The notes: a model not told the origin generated them from the letters alone. Numbered from the stretch's first letter, positions 6,971 through 13,650 are shown. The stretch: DNA of 13,681 nucleotides from Rhodoluna sp. (GCA_026393335.1 JAPLAJ010000123.1:1-13681), one strand, 5' to 3'. Translations and numbers: made by a program.

Positions 6971-7780
6971 ATGCTGTTACTTGCCTCTTTTGCATTAGCT
7001 TCATCGAGCTGGGCACTGGCACCAAACTGCCCAAGTACCTTCAGCTCGGTTAGCACAACAATCGGTGCAGTTAGCGATTCAGCGCAACTTACGCTCTGTG
7101 CCTCTAAGGCAACATTGGTAAGAGGATCTAACGGTTCCTTGACCTTGGTTATTGGTTCGCAAACTAGCACTGCGCCTAAATGCTTGGTTTATCCAAATGG
7201 GCTGAATTTAGATCTAACCTACAGTTTGCTATCTTCTGGACATGTTGGCTGCTGGAGCCTATATCCTCCATATCAATCGGTTGCGATTGTGAATATTGGA
7301 AGACCTAGCAAGGTAAAGCTCCAATCCGCACTTAAATCTTTCAAACCCGAAACACCAAAGATATTCCTTAAACCATCCAAAGGGATTGAGGTGGGGACTC
7401 AGGTTCAGTTTTCGTCATCGGCTAAAGATCAGGTGCTAAAGACTAAATTGTTGAACCTAGCTGCTCAAATTAGATTCAAGCCAACCAAATACAAGTGGAG
7501 CTTTGTTGAAGGCACCAGTCAACAAATCACTTCACTTTCTAAACCGAAATACATTCCAACAAGTACCGGAGATAAAAGAGCTTTGCTCACAGTTTCATAT
7601 TCGGTTGAATACCTATTTACTGGGCTCACTAACTGGAATGCAGTCAAGCCAGATCTACTGATCAATGCAAATCCCGTGGCATTTACTGTGGGGGCCGCAG
7701 AGCCACCAAAAACAACTTCACAGCCACCGCGGCTAGTGAACTCACCTTGTAGCGTGGGCTCTACTGCTTGGCGCTGCTGA
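6971..7780 (+). CDS. Predicted secreted protein of unknown function, six cysteines
   Basis: 269 residues; I do not recognise a named family. The N-terminus MLLLASFALASSSWALA reads as a short signal peptide with an Ala-x-Ala cleavage site near residue 17, but it lacks the usual positively charged first residues. An in-frame stop directly before the ATG rules out a longer N-terminus. The mature part has cysteines at 20, 43, 71, 94, 260 and 269 (the last residue), an even number that suits three disulfides outside the cytoplasm. YKWSFVEGTSQQ (174-185) followed by a beta-rich stretch (ALLTVSYSVEYLF) faintly resembles a PKD or Ig-like fold. A low-complexity Pro/Thr segment (AEPPKTTSQPPR) precedes the end. 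The lipobox is absent (APNC). It stands alone between the tRNA terminator and the HtrA gene. A surface or envelope protein is likely; anything more is speculation. Confidence 0.75.
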   Translation: MLLLASFALASSSWALAPNCPSTFSSVSTTIGAVSDSAQLTLCASKATLVRGSNGSLTLVIGSQTSTAPKCLVYPNGLNLDLTYSLLSSGHVGCWSLYPPYQSVAIVNIGRPSKVKLQSALKSFKPETPKIFLKPSKGIEVGTQVQFSSSAKDQVLKTKLLNLAAQIRFKPTKYKWSFVEGTSQQITSLSKPKYIPTSTGDKRALLTVSYSVEYLFTGLTNWNAVKPDLLINANPVAFTVGAAEPPKTTSQPPRLVNSPCSVGSTAWRC

Positions 7781-7806
7781 TTTTCAGGCCATTGTCAGCA
7801 GATATT

Positions 7807-7833
7807 CATAAAATTATGTAGTTGGATACATAA
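7807..7833. repeat. Overlapping dyads upstream of the HtrA-like gene (possible operator)
   Basis: TTATGTA (7814-7820) and TACATAA (7827-7833) form a perfect 7-bp inverted repeat around a 6-bp centre. The left arm can instead pair with CATAA at 7807-7811 (CATAA-AA-TTATG). The dyad ends 33 bp before the HtrA ATG and just before a possible -35, TTGAAC (7836-7841). This position suits a repressor or activator site. It could also be a weak AT-rich hairpin at the end of the preceding transcript; no T tract follows. Confidence 0.45.
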
Positions 7834-7866
7834 AGTTGAACTTACGTAGATAGATAGGGCTCATAA

Positions 7867-9090
7867 ATGTCGGATAACAGAAATCACTTTAATAACCAGT
7901 TCCTTGGTGAGAAAGTCTCGCTTCCTGCACCAAGCCAGCCAACTCAAACTCCAGTGAGCCGTAAGGCTCCAACAACTCTTGTTGTTGTTTTGATTGCAAC
8001 AATCGGCTCAATCGTTGGTGCTTATCTGGGTGCTTACGGAGCTACTGGGTCGCTACCATTTATTTCTTCGACACAAAATGTTGTGATCAATAACCCAAAC
8101 AATGTGAACTGGGTTTCAGCTGCCGCAGCTAAAGGGTTACCTTCGGTTGTTACTCTTTCGGTTTCAGGTAAAAGCTCTGCGGGCACAGGATCAGGTGTGG
8201 TCCTAAACAGCGCAGGTTACATCCTGACCAATGCCCACGTGGTGACCTTGGACGGTGAAACTGAAAATGTAAAGATTGAGATAAAGACTTCAGCGGGGAA
8301 AATATTCAAGGCATCGATAGTAGGAACTGATCCAACAAATGACCTGGCGGTAATCAAGGCAGCTGGCTCAGGATTTAGTCCGATTGAATTTGCCGATAGC
8401 TCAATGGTCAACGTTGGAGATTTTGCCGTGGCCATTGGTTCTCCACTTGGTTATGACGCCACTGTCACATCTGGGGTTATCTCTGCCATGAACAGAACTA
8501 TTTCAGTTGATTCTGCAGCTGTTCCAGAAGATGGAAGTTCAAGCCTTCAGCTCTGGCAAAACAGAAACGATAGAGCTCCAGTTAACTTGGATGTTATTCA
8601 GACAGATGCTGCCATCAACCCTGGTAACTCGGGTGGAGCACTTGTCAACGATAAGGGCCAGCTAATTGGAATCAACGTTGCTATTGCTAGCGCTGATAGC
8701 GGCAGCTCTCAAGTTGGAAACATTGGTGTTGGTTTTGCCATTCCATCGAATGTTGCCAAGCGAGTTGCAGATCAAATTATTAAAACTGGCAAGGTGAGCC
8801 ATGGCTTATTAGGCGCGATGGTTTCTGATGCAAAGTTTTCTGATTCATCAGCATCTTTCAGCGTTGGTGCACTCATCGAGAAGTTGACCCCTGAAGGCCC
8901 AGCAGAGAAAGCTGGCCTAAAGGTCGGGGATGTGGTTATTGAGTGCGATGGAAACCCGATAGACAGCGCTAAAACATTGACTGCAGCCATACGTGCAAAA
9001 CCAGCTAAGGCAAAAGTTACATTGAAAGTACTTAGAGATGGCAGCGAAATAAGTATTGCCGCGACTCTGGGAGACGCAGCAACTAACTAG
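7867..9090 (+). CDS. HtrA/DegP-like trypsin-family serine protease with PDZ domain
   Basis: 407 residues, S1C family. The cytosolic N-terminus (1-33, Pro/Gln-rich) is followed by a single membrane helix (about 36-58, TTLVVVLIATIGSIVGAYLG), so the protease domain should sit outside the membrane. The catalytic triad is complete: His124 in TNAHVV, Asp159 in TNDLAVIK and Ser255 in NPGNSGGALV. A short Ser/Asp-rich insert (about 217-238) precedes the serine strand. One PDZ domain fills residues 312-400, with GPAEKAGLKVGDVVIECDG as its core. The enzyme would degrade or refold damaged envelope proteins; this is family knowledge. Upstream, TAGGGC (7855-7860) ends 6 nt before the ATG and could be an imperfect -10 of a leaderless transcript. 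The same AGGG could equally act as a Shine-Dalgarno. The dyad at 7807-7833 may regulate it. Confidence 0.95.
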   Translation: MSDNRNHFNNQFLGEKVSLPAPSQPTQTPVSRKAPTTLVVVLIATIGSIVGAYLGAYGATGSLPFISSTQNVVINNPNNVNWVSAAAAKGLPSVVTLSVSGKSSAGTGSGVVLNSAGYILTNAHVVTLDGETENVKIEIKTSAGKIFKASIVGTDPTNDLAVIKAAGSGFSPIEFADSSMVNVGDFAVAIGSPLGYDATVTSGVISAMNRTISVDSAAVPEDGSSSLQLWQNRNDRAPVNLDVIQTDAAINPGNSGGALVNDKGQLIGINVAIASADSGSSQVGNIGVGFAIPSNVAKRVADQIIKTGKVSHGLLGAMVSDAKFSDSSASFSVGALIEKLTPEGPAEKAGLKVGDVVIECDGNPIDSAKTLTAAIRAKPAKAKVTLKVLRDGSEISIAATLGDAATN

Positions 9091-9129
9091 AAGTTAGGTC
9101 TATCTCGCCAGTAGTGGCAGACTAGAAGC

Positions 9130-10518
9130 ATGTCAATGTTGCCATCTGTACAGTATTCAATCACTATTCGCCTTGAAGCACCTGCAAAAAACACGGCGGT
9201 CAGCGAACTAACTTCCATAATTGAGCGCTCAGGTGGGTCTGTTACCGCAGTTGATGTTAACCATTCAGATGCCGAGCGAGTTCGTATTGACCTCACTTGT
9301 GCCTGCACTAACTCAGATCACGCCGAGCAAATTGTTGAAAGCCTCAAGAAAGTAACTGGCGTTGTGGTTGGCAAAGTTTCCGACCGAACATTCCTAGCTC
9401 ACCTAGGTGGCAAGCTAACTATTGAATCTAAGCTTCCAATTCGTAACCGTGATGATCTCTCATTGATTTACACACCTGGGGTTGCTCGTATATGTGAAGC
9501 AATCGTAAAAGATCCATCGGATGCCAGAAGGCTAACAATCAAGAGAAACACCATTGCCGTAGTTAGTGATGGATCTGCTGTTCTGGGTCTAGGAAACATT
9601 GGCCCACTAGCTGCACTGCCGGTTATGGAAGGTAAGGCTGCACTGTTCAAGCGATTTGCTAACATCGATGCTTTTCCAATTTGCTTGGATACCCAAGATA
9701 CCGAAGAGATTGTTAGAACAGTCAAAGCAATAGCTCCAGTATTTGCTGGGATCAACCTGGAAGATATCTCAGCACCAAGATGTTTTGAGATTGAGGCAAG
9801 GCTAAGAGCAGAACTTGACATTCCGGTTTTTCATGATGACCAGCACGGAACAGCAATTGTTTGTTTGGCAGCACTTCGAAACGCACTAAAAGTTGTTGGC
9901 AAAGATATTGGTGATGTGCAATTAGTTATGAGCGGTGCAGGTGCTGCTGGAACTGCTGTGCTAAAGCTTTTGTTCGCTGCCGGTCTAAGGCACGCTACCG
10001 TTGCTGATCAAAAAGGAATTATCCACGTTGGCCGCAAAGACATCATGCCAGATACTTCACTTGGTTGGATTTCACAAGAAACTAACAAATCGGGTAAGAG
10101 TGGATCACTCAAGGATGCACTAGTTGGAGCTGATGTGTTTATCGGTGTTTCAGCTGGAAACCTTTTGGATGCCACTGACATCGAGAAGATGGCACCAAAC
10201 TCAATCGTGTTTGCATTAGCTAACCCAACTCCTGAAATAGATCCTGCTCAAGCTGCTAAGTATGCTGCAGTGGTGGCAACAGGTAGAAGTGATTTTGCTA
10301 ACCAGATTAATAACGTCTTAGCTTTCCCTGGATTCTTTAGAGGGCTACTTGATGCTGGAGCAAACATCATCACGGAGAAAATGTTGCTAGCGGCAGCCGA
10401 TGCACTTGCCACTTGTGTTGAGCCTGATGAGTTGAATTCTTCTTATATTGTTCCTAGTGTTTTTCACGCGGATGTAACCCAGCGTGTAGCTGATGCAGTT
10501 CGATTAGCATCTAAGTAG
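9130..10518 (+). CDS. Malic enzyme (malate dehydrogenase, oxaloacetate-decarboxylating) with N-terminal ACT domain
   Basis: 462 residues. It oxidatively decarboxylates malate to pyruvate and CO2 with NAD(P) in the cytoplasm, linking the citric acid cycle to pyruvate. An ACT-like regulatory domain covers about residues 8-85, as in many actinobacterial malic enzymes and suggestive of allosteric control by a small ligand. The malic domain follows, with Tyr114 in LIYTPGVAR, SDGSAVLGLGNIGP (146-159), Lys169 in EGKAALFKRFA, the metal ligands Glu211-Asp212 in INLEDI, and VFHDDQHGTAIV (233-244). The NAD(P)-binding Rossmann loop is SGAGAAG (268-274). Cofactor choice cannot be read from these motifs. 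The ATG at 9130 is preceded by CAGACT (9118-9123), a poor -10 at the leaderless spacing; a second Met two codons later is also possible. DUF3039 follows after 11 bp, probably in the same transcript. Confidence 0.95.
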   Translation: MSMLPSVQYSITIRLEAPAKNTAVSELTSIIERSGGSVTAVDVNHSDAERVRIDLTCACTNSDHAEQIVESLKKVTGVVVGKVSDRTFLAHLGGKLTIESKLPIRNRDDLSLIYTPGVARICEAIVKDPSDARRLTIKRNTIAVVSDGSAVLGLGNIGPLAALPVMEGKAALFKRFANIDAFPICLDTQDTEEIVRTVKAIAPVFAGINLEDISAPRCFEIEARLRAELDIPVFHDDQHGTAIVCLAALRNALKVVGKDIGDVQLVMSGAGAAGTAVLKLLFAAGLRHATVADQKGIIHVGRKDIMPDTSLGWISQETNKSGKSGSLKDALVGADVFIGVSAGNLLDATDIEKMAPNSIVFALANPTPEIDPAQAAKYAAVVATGRSDFANQINNVLAFPGFFRGLLDAGANIITEKMLLAAADALATCVEPDELNSSYIVPSVFHADVTQRVADAVRLASK

Positions 10519-10529
10519 CAAAGGGATAA

Positions 10530-10799
10530 ATGGAACAGGAAACAATCAATAGACCGACGGTAACGGTTGATCGCCAGACTCAGAATATTGAGCCAGGTGA
10601 TCATGAGAGATATTCTCATTACGTTAGAAAAGACAAGGTTGTTGAGTCAGCTGTAATGGGCAATCCGGTTGTGGCTTTGTGCGGCAAAGTCTGGATTCCA
10701 AGCCGTGACCCTGAGAAGTTCCCTGTTTGCCCCGAATGCAAAGACATTTATGAGCAAATGAAGAAAAACGAAGACGGTAAAGGCTCAGGCGACGAATAA
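10530..10799 (+). CDS. DUF3039 family small protein with putative zinc-binding cysteines
   Basis: 89 residues; ATG with AAAGGG (10520-10525) four bases upstream, 11 bp after the malic enzyme stop. It fits the actinobacterial DUF3039 family: a central HYVRKDKVVESAV stretch, then Cys51 in ALCGKVWIPSRDP and Cys67/Cys70 in PVCPECKDIYEQM. Three cysteines plus His30 or His25 could make a small zinc-ribbon-like site. The first 20 and last 15 residues are polar and probably disordered. The function of the family is not known. The murI -10 box lies just beyond its stop codon. Confidence 0.9.
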   Translation: MEQETINRPTVTVDRQTQNIEPGDHERYSHYVRKDKVVESAVMGNPVVALCGKVWIPSRDPEKFPVCPECKDIYEQMKKNEDGKGSGDE

Positions 10800-10810
10800 T
10801 CTTTCGCCAA

Positions 10811-10816
10811 TAGACT
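10811..10816 (+). promoter_or_regulatory. Predicted -10 box giving a leaderless start for murI
   Basis: TAGACT fits TANNNT and ends 6 nt before the GTG at 10823. No Shine-Dalgarno precedes the GTG. This would let murI-rph-rdgB be transcribed independently of the malic enzyme-DUF3039 unit. No clear -35 was found. Confidence 0.55.
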
Positions 10817-10822
10817 TATCCA

Positions 10823-11626
10823 GTGAATAACGCTCCTATAGGTATCTTTGACTCCGGTGTCGGTGGTCTAACCGTTGCCAGAGCAATCATTGATCAGTTA
10901 CCCAATGAATCGGTCATTTACCTAGGTGATACCGCTAACACTCCCTATGGCACTAAAACAATTCAAGAGGTTCGCACATTAGCTCTTGATGTTATGGATC
11001 GTCTAGTTGACGAAGGTGTGAAGATTCTTGTTATTGCTTGTAACACTGCATCTGCTGCAGTTCTAAGAGATGCAAGAGAGAGATATACAGAAGGCCGGGG
11101 TATTCCCGTTGTTGAAGTTATTCAGCCTGCTGTAAGAAGAGCGGTAGCTGCTACCCGTAATGGAAAAGTTGGAGTGATCGGAACAACTGCGACTATTACC
11201 TCAAGAGCATATGATGATGCATTTGCAGCAGCCGTTGATTTTGAAATAGTTAGCGCAGCTTGTCCTGAATTTGTTGACTATGTTGAACGCGGAATCACCA
11301 GTGGTCCTGAGGTAATTGCCTTGGCTTCAAGTTATCTTCAATCGATAAAGGCCGCTGAAGTTGACACATTAGTTTTAGGTTGCACGCACTATCCACTTCT
11401 CACCGGAGCTCTTGGCTATGTGATGGGGGAGAACGTCACCCTTGTCTCCAGTGCAGAAGAGACCGCTAAAGATGTATATCGAACCTTGGTAGCCCACAAT
11501 CTTTTGAGAACAGATAACAGCAAGCCGACTTTGCGCTTTCAAGCAACTGGTGATGCTGAAAGCTTTGCCAAACTTGCTAGAAGATTCTTAGGTCCAGAAG
11601 TTCAAAGTGTTGAGCAGATTCACTAA
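10823..11626 (+). CDS. murI: Glutamate racemase
   Basis: 267 residues from a GTG start. The enzyme interconverts L- and D-glutamate, without cofactor, to supply D-Glu for the peptidoglycan stem peptide. The three family signatures are present: GIFDSGVGGLTVARA (7-21, Asp10 and Ser11), VIACNTASAA (70-79) with catalytic Cys73, and VLGCTHYPLL (184-193) with catalytic Cys187 and His189. Length is normal. The GTG is chosen because it gives the standard short N-terminus NNAPIGIFDSG and sits 6 nt after a TAGACT -10 box. It leads a murI-rph-rdgB cluster; rph begins 16 bp after its stop. In M. tuberculosis a metallo-beta-lactamase-fold gene (Rv1339) lies between murI and rph; here it is missing from this place. 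Confidence 0.97.
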   Translation: MNNAPIGIFDSGVGGLTVARAIIDQLPNESVIYLGDTANTPYGTKTIQEVRTLALDVMDRLVDEGVKILVIACNTASAAVLRDARERYTEGRGIPVVEVIQPAVRRAVAATRNGKVGVIGTTATITSRAYDDAFAAAVDFEIVSAACPEFVDYVERGITSGPEVIALASSYLQSIKAAEVDTLVLGCTHYPLLTGALGYVMGENVTLVSSAEETAKDVYRTLVAHNLLRTDNSKPTLRFQATGDAESFAKLARRFLGPEVQSVEQIH

Positions 11627-11642
11627 ATAGGTAGGAATACAA

Positions 11643-12371
11643 ATGAGTAGAGCAGACGGACGTAACGCGGATCAGTTACGCCAAGTAACTATTGAACGCA
11701 ACTGGAGTGAACATGCTGAAGGCTCAGCACTTATTTCTTTTGGTTCAACTAAAGTTCTCTGCACTGCTTCATTTACCCCAGGTGTGCCAAGGTGGAAAGT
11801 TGGCAAGGGCGAAGGCTGGGTCACTGCAGAATATGCGATGCTCCCTAGAGCCACTCACGATAGAAATGATCGCGAATCAATTAGAGGTAAAGTCGGTGGA
11901 CGCACTCACGAGATTTCAAGACTGATAGGTCGTGCTCTTCGCGCAGCGGTTGATTTCAAAGCACTAGGTGAGAACACCATCATTATTGACTGTGATGTTT
12001 TGCAGGCTGACGGTGGCACTAGAACAGCGGCGATCACTGGAGCGTACGTGGCACTGGTTGATGCAATCAACTATGGAATTGAGCACGGACACATTCCAGC
12101 TAAGAACAAAGTAATTGTTGACTCGATTGCTGCAATCTCGGTTGGAATTATCGATGGCGTGCCAATGCTAGATCTTGCCTATGTCGAAGATGTTCGGGCA
12201 GAAACAGATATGAATGTTGTTGTAACAGGCTCAGGAAAGTTTGTTGAAGTTCAGGGAACTGCTGAAGGTGTGCCTTTTGATAGAGCTGAACTGAACCTAC
12301 TTCTAGATCTAGCGTTACTGGGAACCAAGGAACTCACCGCTATCCAACATAGCTCTTTGGCGCAGAACTAA
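11643..12371 (+). CDS. rph: Ribonuclease PH
   Basis: 242 residues, ATG preceded by AGGAA with normal spacing. RNase PH is a phosphate-dependent 3'-5' exoribonuclease (tRNA nucleotidyltransferase) that trims precursor-tRNA 3' ends in the cytoplasm. Visible motifs are the N-terminal MSRADGRNADQLR, the RDR-type stretch RNDRESIRGKVGGRTHEISR (74-93) with the phosphate-binding Arg87 in GGRTHEI, LIGRALRA (95-102), and CDVLQADGGTRTAAITGAYV (117-136), the most conserved block of the family. Length is normal. It is the middle gene of murI-rph-rdgB; the rdgB ATG lies 2 nt after its stop. Both tRNA genes in this window have 3' ends that need such trimming, and tRNA-Arg lacks an encoded CCA. Confidence 0.98.
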   Translation: MSRADGRNADQLRQVTIERNWSEHAEGSALISFGSTKVLCTASFTPGVPRWKVGKGEGWVTAEYAMLPRATHDRNDRESIRGKVGGRTHEISRLIGRALRAAVDFKALGENTIIIDCDVLQADGGTRTAAITGAYVALVDAINYGIEHGHIPAKNKVIVDSIAAISVGIIDGVPMLDLAYVEDVRAETDMNVVVTGSGKFVEVQGTAEGVPFDRAELNLLLDLALLGTKELTAIQHSSLAQN

Positions 12372-12373
12372 AA

Positions 12374-12940
12374 ATGCAAATAGTTTTAGCCACACATAAT
12401 CAAGGCAAAGTTGCAGAACTTAGGGCAATACTTGCACCGGTTGGCTTGGACCTAGTTGGCTATGACGGGCCTGAACCGGTTGAAGATGGAATATCTTTTT
12501 TAGAGAACGCACTTATCAAAGCTAGAGCTGCACATCTACACACCGGACTTCCAGCTTTAGCAGATGACTCGGGACTTGCTGTTGAAATACTTGGTGGTTC
12601 ACCTGGAATCTTCACTGCAATTTGGTCAGGTACTAGAGACAATGTGGCTAACCGCCAACTACTTTTAGCCCAGCTAAAAGACATAGCTTTAGAACACCGG
12701 TCTGCTTCGTTTGTTTGCACGATTGCTTTGGTAACTGATGAGGGTGAAACTACTTTCACTGGAGTATGGCCAGGTTCAATAGCAACAGAAGAACGCGGCA
12801 CCAATGGACACGGATATGATCCAGTGTTTATCCCAGAGGGATTTACTCAAACAGCTGCCGAACTAGAGCCAGAGATTAAGAATGCTCTAAGTCACAGAGC
12901 TCAAGCGCTTAGCTCTTTGATTAGTTACTTTAAGGCTTAG
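12374..12940 (+). CDS. rdgB: RdgB/HAM1-family non-canonical purine NTP pyrophosphatase (dITP/XTP)
   Basis: 188 residues. It hydrolyses dITP, ITP and XTP to the monophosphate and pyrophosphate, keeping deaminated purines out of DNA and RNA. Family motifs are ATHNQGKVAELRAIL (6-20), EDGISFLENALIKARA (37-52), LADDSGLAVE (62-71) with the predicted catalytic Asp65, GSPGIFTAIWSG (75-86), GTNGHGYDPVF (142-152) and ALSHRAQAL (171-179). In the PGIFTAIWSG segment many homologues have an Arg (SARWAG or SARYSG) where this one has Ile. This is a modest departure and the catalytic residues are intact. There is no Shine-Dalgarno, and the ATG starts 2 nt after the rph stop, so translation is probably coupled. 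Its end overlaps the opposing dedA gene by 11 bp. Confidence 0.96.
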   Translation: MQIVLATHNQGKVAELRAILAPVGLDLVGYDGPEPVEDGISFLENALIKARAAHLHTGLPALADDSGLAVEILGGSPGIFTAIWSGTRDNVANRQLLLAQLKDIALEHRSASFVCTIALVTDEGETTFTGVWPGSIATEERGTNGHGYDPVFIPEGFTQTAAELEPEIKNALSHRAQALSSLISYFKA

Positions 12941-12961
12941 ATTTATTCCTCTTAGCCTTAA
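12930..12961. repeat. Inverted repeat across the convergent rdgB / dedA gene ends
   Basis: TTAAGGCTTAGA (12930-12941) and TCTTAGCCTTAA (12950-12961) are inverted repeats, 11 of 12 positions matching, around an 8-nt centre (TTTATTCC). The structure contains the rdgB stop and the dedA stop. No T tract follows on either strand, so it is not a classic intrinsic terminator. It may still act as a shared 3' stem-loop that halts polymerase or protects both mRNA ends. Confidence 0.55.
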
Positions 12962-13562
12962 CAACTTCCAGCACGACAGGCACTAATGAGAGCGCTACCA
13001 AAACTAGCGTTACAACAATGACATGCTCACGGATAAACGCAATCTGTCCTAGGAAGAATCCAATAAGAGGAACAAGAATTCCCCAGGTCAGTGCACCGAT
13101 GATGTTAAAGCGAAGGTAGTAGGCATATTTCATTTGTCCCACACCTGCTGCTACTGGAACGAAGGTACGCAGAATCGGGACGAAGTGAGCAAAAATAACT
13201 GCCTTAGCACCATATTTCACAAAGAAATCTTGTGCGCGTTGAGCATTCTTCTGACTAAAGAGTTTTGAGTCGGGACGCTTGAACACAGCAGGTCCGGCTT
13301 TTCTACCAATGAAGTAACCCAGTTGGTCTCCTGCGATAGCAGAAGCTGAAATTAGGATGCAGGCCAACCAGATTGGCACATCAATTAGGCCAACTCCAAT
13401 CATGAGACCAACAGTAAATAGCAGAGAGTCACCAGGTAGGAAGAATCCAACCAGGAGACCTGTTTCCGCGATTATGATCAGGCACACAATGACCATGGCC
13501 ATCGGCCCTAGCCCTTGCAAGATGCCTTCAAGGTCGAGGTGCAGTATTTCGTTTATATTCAT
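12930..13562 (-). CDS. DedA-family integral membrane protein
   Basis: 210 residues, ATG at 13562-13560. DedA proteins are multi-pass inner-membrane proteins linked to undecaprenyl-phosphate or phospholipid flipping and membrane homeostasis; the substrate here cannot be told from sequence. The signature is complete: IIAETGLLVGFFLPGDSLLF (30-49, Glu33 and Asp45), AGDQLGYFIGRKAG (77-90), FAHFVPILRTFVPVAAG (124-140, Arg132) and the helix NIIGALTWGILVPLIGFFLG. A last membrane helix (about 178-202) ends in a basic tail KAKRNKSKP. The start is well supported because the family N-terminus aligns with MNINEILHLD. The ATG lies one base after the 3' discriminator base of tRNA-Arg on the same strand, with no Shine-Dalgarno and no room for its own promoter outside the tRNA. 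It is therefore probably expressed from the tRNA promoter. Confidence 0.95.
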   Translation of the reverse strand: MNINEILHLDLEGILQGLGPMAMVIVCLIIIAETGLLVGFFLPGDSLLFTVGLMIGVGLIDVPIWLACILISASAIAGDQLGYFIGRKAGPAVFKRPDSKLFSQKNAQRAQDFFVKYGAKAVIFAHFVPILRTFVPVAAGVGQMKYAYYLRFNIIGALTWGILVPLIGFFLGQIAFIREHVIVVTLVLVALSLVPVVLEVVKAKRNKSKP

Positions 13563-13563
13563 G

Positions 13564-13635
13564 TGCCCACAGCAGGAATCGAACCTGCGCCCCCGCCTCC
13601 GGAGGGCGGTGCTCTATCCCCTGAGCTATGGGGGC
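13564..13635 (-). tRNA. tRNA-Arg (anticodon CCG), CCA not encoded
   Basis: A 72-nt cloverleaf on the minus strand: acceptor GCCCCCA, D arm GCTC-AGGGGATA-GAGC, anticodon arm CCGCC-CTCCGGA-GGCGG with anticodon CCG (reads CGG), 4-nt variable region GGGC, T arm GCAGG-TTCGAAT-CCTGC, acceptor 3' strand TGTGGGC and discriminator A. The fifth acceptor pair is C5 opposite U68, a mismatch; the other six pairs are sound. After the discriminator comes C and then ATG of dedA, so no CCA is encoded and it must be added after processing. The initiator tRNA in this window does encode its CCA. Confidence 0.95.
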
Positions 13636-13650
13636 TAGCGGATTACCTTC

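Noticed and set aside
6660..7170. Two minus-strand open frames across tRNA-fMet, with the peptide RRQDLNLRPPGYEPGELP or similar
   Set aside because: This is the well-known false peptide made by translating the antisense of a tRNA. The frames also run antisense through UPF0182, the terminator and the secreted protein gene.
9107..9118. GCCA-GTAG-TGGC hairpin as a terminator after the HtrA gene
   Set aside because: The stem is only 4 bp, no T tract follows, and it overlaps the likely malic enzyme promoter.
12374..12940. Possible inactivation of RdgB because of Ile in the PGIFTAIWSG segment
   Set aside because: All main catalytic and binding motifs (THNQGK, DDSGLAVE, GYDPVF, SHR) are intact, so this is treated as natural variation.
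13357..13638. Plus-strand open frame of 93 codons ending in QQESNLRPRLRRAVLYPLSYGG-like residues
   Set aside because: It is antisense to dedA and tRNA-Arg; the tail is the typical antisense-tRNA artefact.
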